From: Haemaphysalis longicornis
Taxonomy: Eukaryota > Arthropoda > Arachnida > Ixodida > Ixodidae
Reading direction: 5' to 3'
NCBI GenBank assembly: GCA_013339765.2
Contig: CM023451.1
Location: 157,159,824 to 157,223,823 of the forward strand
DNA length: 64,000 nt
Positions 10,457 to 22,400 of the stretch are shown piece by piece (position 1 is the stretch's first letter; every line of letters begins with the position of its first letter). Both the position numbers and the translations under genes were made by a program. The notes below the pieces were generated by a model, which did not search any database, was not told the origin of the DNA, and saw only the letters and a list, made by a program, of their open reading frames with translations.

Positions 10457-13400
10457 CTGGAGGGAAGAACAGAAATGGCAGGTGAACACGGTCCGATATT
10501 AAACTAATACTACACTAATTCTAAACTAAGCCAAAAGTAGTACACCTCATGCTACATTGGCACCTTCACGCTTTTGTTTCAGCTAGCTCCCCCAAAGCCG
10601 TTCACACTAGCGGCTAGAGACTGACTGTGGGAACCGCAATTAGGTTGTTGCCTAATCTGATGGTTAGGCAACAATCTGATGATTAGTAGTGGCTGAGGGA
10701 TATCATCCTTCGAGAAAAAAAAAAGAGCGAAGGCCCACTGACCATTTAATGACAGCCGTCTTGAAGTGCTTTGAGATCGCCTGCCTAGCCAAAGTACAAG
10801 TCCTATAGGGACCGGGAAGCTAGACCGATGGCGCCACCACTCGGTGCTCCCCTCGTTACTGGAATGGGCCGGCGCATTGAACTAGGCAGCCTTCCGTCGT
10901 TTTTGTCGCGTTTGCTTCGGTTCTTTTAATGTTTACGCGTTGTTGTGAGCGAATATGTGCGGTCAAACGAATTCTAGGCAGATGTGTCGGTTCTCAGATG
11001 CAATAACGACTACGTAAACTCGACGGACACTTGTGAGGTGGCGTACGGGCCTGATTGATATGCGTGCTCTTTGCGGCGCTGTACGCCTGGCTCCACCCGG
11101 TTTGAATGCGAAAAAACTTATTAGTAATAATAGTCATTTCCACCACCATAAATTATTTGCACTAGATGCAATCACTACGATTTTCACACCAGATGGGATA
11201 CCTGGATACGTGTGCGTTAAAGAGAAAGGCACGTACAGTGCGCGTCAGACTTGTCTCGGTCAAGCGAGTGCGCTGCTTCCGAGCATGCTGGCGACATCTG
11301 TTGATAGCGGCTGGGTTCGAGATAGCTTGCCATTGCGCATGCGTCGATCTCGGACAGGCTCTTTTAGCATGGGCCACTCAAACCTAGGGATACAACCCCC
11401 CTCAAGAAGCGCTTCTGTTCTGTAGTGCCAGCCGTAGGCGGGGACACGGCGTAGGCTCGTAGTTTGACGGGATGCATTATCAGCGCAGCCGTTATGTAAT
11501 CGCACAAAAGGGTCGACGCGAAGTGCTGAAGGGCATTCTTGTTGCGTGCTTTTCGCTTCCTAAACGTGGGATTCCTAAAATTATAGCAGGTGGTTTTGTG
11601 TTCTCGCTTAACCGCCTGCGGGGATAGTGGATCACGCCGAACGACGCGTCCATCTGGCCGGTAAACGCTCACGGCTGGCATAGTGGAAGACCAGCGCCCC
11701 TAGAGAGTGGTGGCGTCTGCAAATTAGGATGGCACATGCGAAACGACTACCGGCCGGCTCTGCCCGAGATTCACGCATGCGCAATTTCAAGCTATCTCCA
11801 ATCCAGCCGCTATCAGTAGGTGTCGCCAGCGCACTCTGATCCTGACTGTACGAGTTCGATTAACGTATGGCCGTGTAAACGTCGCGGCATGTTTTTTTTT
11901 TTTTTGCAACTGTGAGCTTTGTGTTAGTTACCAAAGTTTTCAGCCAACTGTGAAGTTAAAGTGGCAGCGCGTATACTTAGAGCTAAAGGGGAACTACCGG
12001 GTTTGTAGTGGTCATTTTATAGAGATCCAAAGTAATTCAATCCCCCAAGAGCCCAAGCTAAAAACCCTCTCCCCGGTCCTCCCCATTCTACCACCTCTGT
12101 GAAATAAAAGCTGGCACAAATAGGCTGGCAAGGCGTTAAAAAAAATGACAGGGTGTGTCAATTAGCTTCAACCTATGTTTTTTAACGCGTAAGCAATCGA
12201 TGCCTAGTATCTCAACGCGAACCTTGTAGAATACATGTAACGTTGGAAGAGTAAATGTCAATCATTGAAAGAAACAAGAGAAAATATAAAAAAAAAACGG
12301 AACAAAAGCCTTCCAATTCGGTTAGTGACAGCAAGCCCGGCATCCACCGTCCATTGATGGGAGCACACAAAAATAAAAAAAAAATAGTGAGAACTAAAAT
12401 CACAGTTCTATTTTATTTCGCGTTTTCATGCGTGTTCATAAACAAAAAAAAAAGATACCCGCAGCGGTGGCTCAGTGGCTAAGGCGTTACGCTACTGAGC
12501 AACGAGGTCGCGGGTTCGATCCCCGGCCGCGGCGGCCGCTTTTCTGATGGAGGCGAAAAGCCAAAACGCCCATGTGTACCCTACAATCAATCAATCAGGG
12601 CGCACGATAAAGATCCCTAAGTCGTCAAAATTAATCCGGAGCCCTCCACTACGGTGCGCCTCATCGTCTGCGTTGCGTCGGTGCGTTAAACCCTACAATC
12701 AATCAATCAGGTCTAACAGATGTAACAACCCTACTGAAACGTTCCGTATATACGGAATTATGGGAATACGGAGTTCATACGGATTATGCGGCCGTCAAGC
12801 ACACCCAAAGTAGATGTTAGTATAAAAAACAGTGGAATCACATTAGTTTGCGCAATAAAAACGTTTCGCACAGGTTTCGTGTTTTTATCTTGAATAATAA
12901 GCAAAATGACGCTCCGTATGTTTTCCGTATACTCCGTATATACGGAATTCATACGGACAATGATTTGGCGGTTCTAGTAAACTTGCAACATTCGGTGTCA
13001 AATTTTTGTATTCTATTTCGTTCACGTGTGTTTCTCAAAATTATTCTTTGTTTTGTGGCGGCTTTGTGTCATTATAAAAAATACGTATTCCCATATTTCC
13101 GTATATACGGAACCTTAAATTAGTATTCGGTCCCGCGCTTTCACGTGATTTGCTGTCTGGATTGAGGCATCTAAGGCCGCTGAAAAAATCCAAGGTTAGT
13201 AAAACAAAAAAACCGCATAACTGTTTTTACAGATAAAAATTCTTCAAATTTCTGCAATTTTAATGACGTGGGCCTTGGTAATGCCTTGGTCATTCAATTA
13301 GGAAAAGCGGCTTCAGTGCAGCACAAGCGACGCAGACCCTGTTTATTCAAACGCAGGCGGTAACTTGTGCTAAAACGCGACCGCAGCACTCAGTAGTGAA

Positions 13401-16400
13401 AATGAAGGCAAGTTTTTGGCCCCCTCTTGTTTCTCAGCGCTCATCTACGCAGTAATAGATTTTTTTTCTTTTTTTCTTTTTTCTGAAAATTTATGAACTC
13501 ACCTGCGATCAACCAGGTCTGATAACAGGCATATAGCCATGCTTTTGCACGTCCAGGAATAACTTTCTACCGTCATGGAGTATTTACTCTGGGAGCGATT
13601 CCCAATGACTCTGGTAACGTATTTCGTGAACACGAAGAAACCTCGCTTCTAGAGTAAGTATTGAGGTTACGTTGCGTCGTCTCTGAGCCTTTTCATTTGT
13701 TTATACCTTAGAAGGTACCCCAACTTTGTCTTTCACTCGTGCACACCGCCATTTCTTCGTCAAGTGCCAAAGCCCAGGCCTATAGCCTATTTCGATCGGC
13801 TGCCCATTCGGGCTTTCCAAGAGCGCTTAGCTGCAATATATTCCTCGATGGGCCAAACTGCACGCAGCAAACTACACGCAGCGAGCATGAGAAATTTGTA
13901 CGAAGGAAGGGACTTGCACTTCCAGCTCGCCTTCCAACTTGGTGCATTGAGCATCTTCTGCGATTTGTAATTACTGAGTAGGGGCGTAAATCATACACAG
14001 GGCTGGCTTACCAAAGGTCGCCTCCACTCGCATGATTTACCAATCTAGAAAAGCACTTGTGGTTACCTAGTCTTTGCAAGCCGAACCTCAGCCGAACGGC
14101 AGAAAGCTATGCACAAGTAGGCAGCGCTGACCGTCACCACGATTCCACTGACGAGCGCTTCGCCACCGGCACCGCTGTATGCTGAAGCGACGGTGGTGAC
14201 ATAAAACGACCGCCCGGTCTTTATACGTGCTGCCGGCATACATGGCCAATTTCACAGCGGAGGTGTACACGTCCAGGTTTCCATACATTTTTGGATGTCA
14301 GCATCTCAAAGTTCCTGTCGTAATCTAGTAATCTATGAGGAGTAGGAGGAGTGAACATGGCATGTGCGGACACCTGGGGTAGCAACAGGAAAGCTAGGAC
14401 ACCTCCCCGACTACATGTCTTTCCCCGCTCAGTGCAATCGGGTAGAGTGGAGGAAGGGCAGGGCGCTTACAAAGCCGAATACCAAGACGTAAACGCAGCG
14501 GAGAGGGGAGAGGGGCGATTGGCTGAGCATAAGGGTGCGCATGCGAAGTTTGAGAGAAACTGTCTGGACAGACACTTTGAATCCAGTTGTGTGATGTGTG
14601 GCAGACTATAGTTAACGCGAAGTTTACCTCAAAGACCAAACATTAGGCCTAGGACACAGCAAACGCGGCACAGTTACTACTGTCATCTTAGCAAAGTGAT
14701 ATGCACGGATAGAGAAATAAATACCGCAGTAGAAGATTGGATCCGTCAGGCAATCAAGCAATCACTTTCTCAGAGGTCAATCACTAGGCCACAAAAAAAT
14801 TGTGTCCGTCCGTCCTCTGAGGCCTGTATGAAACTTTTGAAGCGTTTTGATGTGTTTCATGCCCCCGGAGTAGTAATATGTCCCCGTACTAGGGCACTAG
14901 ACAACGCCTTATAAGAGGGAATGTGTTACCCTCTCGTGCGTGGGTTACACGGCCAAATCGTGTGTAATTTTTTATTTTATCGCTCCTGTTTCTTGTTTGT
15001 TTCCGGCCTCGCTATATCATAGTCCCGACTGCGCACATACATACCAGACTTTAACTTACTCATTTTACTCTTATTTTACCCTCATTTTTAAACTCAGTTT
15101 TACCCTTGGCCAAATATCATTTTATGTGGATAAAACCAGAAATACGCAGACACAGAAATACGGGCTCCGTGAGACCGTTACCTGGCAGGCATCGACGCCG
15201 CCGCTTGTGGTGTTCCCAGCGCAGATGAAGTCGCCTTTCATGCCGCGGGGGAATTTGTCAGCGTAGTTTGACAGCCCCTGGTAGCGCCGCTCGCACGACT
15301 GGGTGTCGACTAACGGTATCCTGGCGTGCTGTAGGACCATCTGTAGCCGTCCACCTGTAAGCAGTTCATAGGATGAATTACCTTCAACGCACGCATAAGT
15401 AATACGCACGTACAAGCTATCCCGATTGCGCACTGTGCGGCGTCCGATACGGAAACTGCCTGTAATGGCTGCTTCATTGCAGACAAGTACATTAAGAAAT
15501 AAAGACAACTCTATAAATGGGAACATGATCCCTTAGAAGTTGAACAAAAAAAATTGTAGCAGAACTTTTGTGTTAAAAGGAGTTTACCCCGTCCTGCTGA
15601 AACTGACGGCGAGCTAGCGAATTTTTCGGGAATGACATAATTCAGCAGCGTTCAATATGTACAGATCATAGGGGACACGAAGAAAAATTACAACTTTCCT
15701 TATTTGCAAAGAACTAGGCTTAAAAACTACCTGACTGATCTTAATTTAGGCAACGCAAGAAGTGTTTAACCGACAGAAATCCTAGAAGTATCGACAAACG
15801 TTCAGGTTCACGCTGCAGGGACGCGTTATGACCAGGTGTTACGTCATACCGCCCCGCATAAAAACTTTATTTCAGTGTGTTAGCTACACGTTAGCATTCA
15901 CGTGATGCCATCAAATGTAATTAGAGTCGCCACCACAATCTTCCAGTCATGTGTCTTAGCGATGGGTTAGCAATCGCACAAACAAAATTCTGTAACGTCA
16001 TAGAAAAGTTCTTAGAAAGTAGCTATGGAGTTTCCACAGCTTCACATGTTTCCTTTAATGTCTCCATTACTTTTCAAAGTTTGCGATAAAATGTGTATCA
16101 CTGTTATTAGGACAAATCAGTTGCAGCAGCGGTTGCAGGCAGTTGAAGTGAGACAAATGCATAAAGAGAGAGAGAGAGAGAGAACAATCTTTAATTACAA
16201 CTAGCGATGTCAGCCCAGCTAAGATGCCTGGCTTACTACGCCAGGTGAATGCGATGACGATGATGATTATAATGATGAAGAGGAATACATATGATTGTAA
16301 CTAATTACAAAGTCTGATCAAGACTTGTGTCTTTTAGGTATGCCAATAAAGCTTTCGTTGCCCGAGCGACGCGATTGGAAGAGTTCCAAGGACCTAATAC

Positions 16401-19400
16401 GTCCCTCAGTTCTAGTTTTGCGGACAGCGGCCGGCCCAGGGACACTGCGAGAGACACTCTTTGTGTAGTAAAGCCCAGGTTTAATACTCAAGTGTATGCC
16501 TTAATAACACGCCTCGAAATGATATTCGCAGAGAAATGTTTCAAAATCTCTATTTTACATTTGCACGTCCTCACCACACCGTTTTCTTTTTCGTAAAAAT
16601 ACCTAAACCAGCACTGCCAACGCCGTTTACCATTCATTGTATGTGACGTCACATTCCATAGAACAGGGAAACGTCTGAGGCAGCTTTGCCTGGCTCTTTT
16701 TCTGAATGAGCCATATTTTGCGGTAAGGGAGAACTGTTGCCAGGAATGGAATTTCGGCACTATAATATGCCGATATAGGCCAATTTATTTTTCCCCTTTT
16801 GGTTTCATTGAAACAAGTCAAATTTCCTTTCTTAAGAGAACGATAGTTAAAACGCGAAGGCTTTCTCCAATGCAATCTGTGTCAAAGTCCAAAATCTCTT
16901 ATGATTCGACCTCGTTGGAATGACGCAGTCGGATAGACGTCGGCTTTATAGCACTAGGGACCGAGATTCGATTCCGACCACGGAAAACACTTCTTTTATT
17001 AAGGCTCTTAGCCTTTCATCATCGTCATCATCATGCGCCCTTTTCGGAAAAAAATTGCGTAAAGTAGACTTTCCTGAGATGCGTTCTTGTGTTACGATCT
17101 ACGGCGCAAGAAAGTCATAGAAAGCTTCGTTTTAAAAGAAGTGACGTCAGAGAGGTTACTATGCGCTCACCGAACTTGTCGTGTCCCCATCCAATTACAG
17201 TGGCCGCACTCTCGTTGGGCAGGGAGCCGGCCGCGGGCAGGCAGGCCAAGGGCAAGGGCCGCATGTAGGGCGACAGCTGCACCGACTGGTTGAGGAAGAG
17301 CAGCGCCACGTCGCCGTAGTGCCGCCAGCCGTCGAAGTCCGGGTGCACGTGCACGGACGCCACGTGACGTTCAATGAAACGCTCACTTGTTAAGTACGAT
17401 AAATTGACGCCGCCGATGCGGGCTATGTAGCGTGTGTCCCGTCTGCGGAAGGAACCAGGGAAAGAACGGCTACACGGGAGACGCTTCAGAATGCTCAGAG
17501 AGATAAAGTGAAATGGAAGTTCCGTATGCAACCTGATGTGGCACGGCCGTCGGGTCAACTTACCATGTTCGGCCAGCTGCCCTAGCATCTAAGAACTGCC
17601 AAGTGACACAATGAACTGAAGGCAATAAAAATGGCTGCGGCCTAGCCCCGCTACCCTTGGATATGCAAAGCAAAAGCTTGGCTTATTCTGGTTGAGTCTT
17701 GCTTTCGCTTGGTTAGCCTTTGATTTAGCTGTATTGCCGACCACAGCTCAACACCGTTCGGTACCATGCAACGCTCCCAGAAGGAGCCCCGCCTCGCTTT
17801 CATTCGCGACGAACGCGCTGTTCCTATTTGCCGGGCGCAATACGATTCACGTGGCCCGAAACGACCCAGCGGCGCATGCGTAGGAGGCGGCGGGGTTGGT
17901 CGGCAACCAATCAGCTGAGCGCCCGTAATAGCGGCGGCCGCCGCCGCTAGCTAAGCCGAACGACTGAAAACGGGGCCTTCTGCGTAGTGCCGACAGCGGG
18001 AGTGCCGAATCACATGATGCGCTGCAAGGAGTGTGTCGCAGGGGATGTGTCTGCGGTCAAAAGGTGAACTTGCGCATCCGCGGCGAAAACCGCGGGGGAA
18101 AGTAGTAAAGCTTAGCTTTTACCGTCGTATGGATACCGCGCCGCATTTCGAATATACAAATATATGCTGCAACACTAACACCACGATTACCACACTCAAC
18201 GGCCGCCCCACAACGAATTTACGAGTGAGAAAATGCACCACGGCGTGTTGCATTCAGGTGAAAATATACCCAAACGGCGCAGTCCTCCATGCCATCCACA
18301 CAACCTCCTAGTCTACCACGTCCAAATAGTTGCCGAATTCTGCACCAGACTCACACATAAACCCATGGCAAATTTATGTTAAGCATACTTTCTTCTATGA
18401 GCGATCACATTTTCTATTCCCGTGTGCTTGGGATAGCCTTTTCGCACTCCCTTACCCGCGCAACTAGCGACTCGACTGCCTCGGTGAAGAGTGGCCAAGC
18501 ACGAATGATAGCGCTTATCTGTGAGTATTGTCCTGAGGTTACTTAGTAATGCACACGATTGAGACACCGACGCTCGACTGCCTCTACTAATGAACATAGT
18601 CGAGACATCAATGTGAACATGTACTGCAGTGGTCTCTGATCCCCCTTCTTACCTTACCGACACTCGGGGTGGAAAGGACCGTAGCGGCAGGGGTCTCCAA
18701 TGGAGTCCTGGAATGAGGGCCCCACACCACATTACGATGCTCCCAATAAAGTTTATCCTCCTCCTCCTCCCTGTCTTAACAATTGTTTGTCAATCACTCG
18801 ATCAACAATGAAACATTTTTCCGTCCCCCCTTCATGTTCGCTGTACGCTTTGCATCGGAAAGCAATGCGCACTTTCTCAAACTTTTGCTGCCAGGGTCTA
18901 GCCCTGCAAATCACAGAAGGGCTTCACGTCGGCATACTTACAGAGAGTTATGGAAGCAGTGTGCCGCCGACAAGATCACGTTCCTGGTTATCAAGGTTCC
19001 TCCACACCAGAAGTTGAGGATTTTCACGCTGTATCGAAACAATGCCGCCTGCAGGACCAAAAAAATAATAATAATAATAAACGGTGGGCTTTCTGAATCC
19101 TCAACACGGACGTATTGGCTGCAAGTAACCGAAGAAATTGTATTTGCCTTATCTGGCCTCACCAAGAAAAGAAGGAAAGGGGCAGAGCATTGAGAAGACA
19201 ACACGCTGGTTGAAGTTTAACTAGTGAACCGTCTCCCACTCGCCACTAGAACCTTTCTCAGCGATTTTTATTGTGGATGACTTCACCGCAAATATTGTTC
19301 TGACTCAACCCCTATGTGACCTAATACAGCAAATGAAATTCTGGCAGATACGATGAAAGGTACACAGGTATTGAATCGAATCAACAGCATCGACAACGCT

Positions 19401-22400
19401 TTTTTTCCACCTCGCTCGTCTGTTTACGTCCATTGATTATCTTCAGTATCCTGTCACAGTGCGGGTGGTATCAGCGATTCCTTTGCTCGCGTTCGGAGCG
19501 TATCTGGTACCCCGGTGGCCGGTCGGCGCATTTCATCCAAAGCCCGCGAGGGCGACGTCACAGACCACGTGACTCTACAAAATGACGAATCTTATTACGG
19601 CGTCATTTTGTCCCTCGTTCTTGCGCTCAGCCTCTCTATGAACTGAAAGAAGGCTATCAGAAACAAAGACATGCGTTGGGTACGTTGGCTATCGCCGATG
19701 CGACCTACATCACGTATCTTCAGATACTTGCACCAAACTTGCGAAAGAAATTAATATTTCCTATTCACGGCTTCAATATTGTTACGTAGCAGCAAGACAG
19801 CAATGAAACGAACCATGATAGATGAGGAGCGATCTATTTACACTATGTACATGTCGGCCATCAGACAGTATACGCGCAGGCTGCGCGCTTCATAGAGCTT
19901 CGCCAACGTCGGAGGCTGTGACCACACAGCTACGCGCCGCTGCCCTCTTCATCGTCGTATTATTTCATGGGCCCCCGGTTGCAAGCGACCATCGTGGTCG
20001 AGGTCCAAGTAGGCAGAAGATGGAGGCGAGAACGAAAGATGAGAATACACATGGAAGTCTTTGCCGCCACGGATGATCATGGTTGTCCTGGTGAGCACCG
20101 GCCGCGGAACAGCAGTTCCCGCCAACGTCACAAAGAAGCGTGCAAAGCGCTTGGAGACGTGCCGGATATCTGGGCGGGGGAACGGCGTCGGCTTGACGTC
20201 AGGTCGCGGCTGCTAAGGTCGTCTGGTCTCAGTGGGTCACGACAGCCGACACGGGGCTGGCGGATGGTCACGTCCATGGCTCACTGGGGCTTGGAAGGGC
20301 CGACGGGATTCAAGAGCCACGATGAGACCTCTTCATGAGCCGAGACGTGGTGAAGCTCGGGGCCGTAACGGGGATGAAACCGGCACCCTCCATCAAAATA
20401 TTACGTGGCGGCAGGGCAGATATGAGACGAACCATGGTAGATGAGGAGCAATCTATTTACACTATGTACATGGCGGCCATCAGAGAGTGCGCAGACTGCG
20501 CACCTCACAGAGCTCTGTCGTCGTCGTCTGAGGCTGTGACCTCGTCTGAGCTTCGTACGAGACAATATTTAGCACAAATATCGGGTAAAATATTGTGCCT
20601 TGTGGAAAGTGCACCTTGCATCATTTACATTTTGCTCCTTCCGAAAAAGTTATACACATTGGCCGATCACTAGTGAGGGAGCGCGATTTAGCCATTGCAG
20701 CAACTGTGTCGTTGCACGCTTGGCCAGTGAGACCGAACTTTATTTAGTACGCAAGAACTAGGAAGGGCAACAGCAGGAAGTCTGTGCTCCTATCTGAAGC
20801 TCTGAAGCCTCCGAAGCTTCCCGTGCAGGGTCAACAAACGATATTAGAGCGGAAAAGAAAAATGATTAGGGATGTGAGCGTGCGCAGCGCCTGCGCAGTG
20901 ACGCAGCGCAGTTAAGGGTTACTGGGTTCGGTGCTCAGGTGTTTGTTTGTATATATGTGCATAGCGCCTGTGATCAACAACGGCGCAAAAAAAGGCAGAG
21001 GCACGGCGCCATGTTGGGGGCAAAAGCGACAGGCGCAGAACTGCGACAACCTGTTGCCCGCGCATTAAGGGCCCATGAAGACAAAATACAGCTTTGTTCA
21101 ATTAAAAAAAAAACCTATCCTATATTAAAGGGACCGTGTAACACGTTCGATAAGCGCTTTCACTCTTTTTTTGCGTCTGGAATCACTGCGAAAGCTAATG
21201 TTATCGCCAGCACGGAGCGGCACTGCGTGATTTGCTCGTCGCACCGGATACGCCTTCCATTTCTGCGTTGTTTTGGGGGCTTTTAAATGCAGCGCATTTC
21301 TTTAACTCACGATGTCACCCGTTCTAGGCGTCCGTAGTAGTCCGCATCGCTCGCCCCCTACACTATATAAAAAAATAATGCTTACCGGCGCCTGGTTTCG
21401 ATCCCACGACCCTGCGGGCGGAACGCAAGGTACATGGTGCTCTACCCGCTGCGCCGCAAAGCCGACACAGAATGGAGGGCTACGAACGCGCCTTATATCC
21501 TTGACTCATTCAAACTACGTCAAGAAGCTGCTGATACAACGCATTCACTACCTGTGGGCGGAACGCGAGGTACATGGTGCTCTTCCCACTGCGCCACAAA
21601 ACCGACACAGAATGAAAGGCTACGAACGCGCCTTATATCCTTGACTCATTCAAACTACGTCAAGAAGCTGCTGATACAACGCATTTACTACCACCAACTC
21701 CCCAAACACTAAACGTTAACGCAATACACCCACCCCCTATGCGACGCATTTACTCGAGTCCCCCTCGCGGGGAGATGGGCCCTTTAATTTTTTTCTTTCA
21801 AGTTGCTATCGTAAAGAGTTCATTGCTGAAACTGAAGGACATCCGGCCAACAGCCCCTACATGACCTTAGTGACGTAGTTTGAGCCCTCGAATGACGTTA
21901 AGACCGGGAAAAAGAGAAAAATATTTTGAGCGAGTTTACAACTCATTTAATGGACAATAGAGCCGCAATTTCTGGCTGAGCTACTTTGCTACCTCCTAAT
22001 TTAAGTACTGGGTGTGTTGGGTGACTACGTTCTGCAAGCATTTAATATTTCAAAAAAAGTTGAAAAAAGTGTTTCAGGGTCCCCTTACTTACTCAGCTTC
22101 ATTCCAGCCACAAAAGAAGCTCTCAACTGAAAACATTGCAGATAACATTTGAACACTTTTACATTTCACGTGGCAGTAACGTAATATGGGCAGGGCTGTG
22201 GTATTGCGGCAAGCACTAATATTATAGTATTCAGTGTGTTGACTACACGTTCGCATTCAAGTGATACGATCAAACGCAGCTGGAGGCTCCACGACAATCG
22301 ACCGGTCATAATCCTTGGCGGCAGCTTGGGCCGACGGCCGCCAATGCCCCAGACATGATTTTGAGACGTCATAAAGAAACTACCAGAAAGTGACTGGAAA

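Noticed and set aside
12461..12535. Functional tRNA gene
   Set aside because: Box A and B are present but followed by SINE body and tail; no complete cloverleaf.
17571..17588. Possible 18-nt micro-exon on minus with a strong donor (CATG|GTAAGT) between exons 5 and 6
   Set aside because: Including it would create a TGA at the junction with exon 6, while exon 5 joins exon 6 directly in phase and gives a normal S1 sequence.
17925..17955. GC-rich palindromic stretch with nearby CCAAT as an internal promoter
   Set aside because: Only composition supports it; no start codon exon or TATA/Inr follows in either direction.
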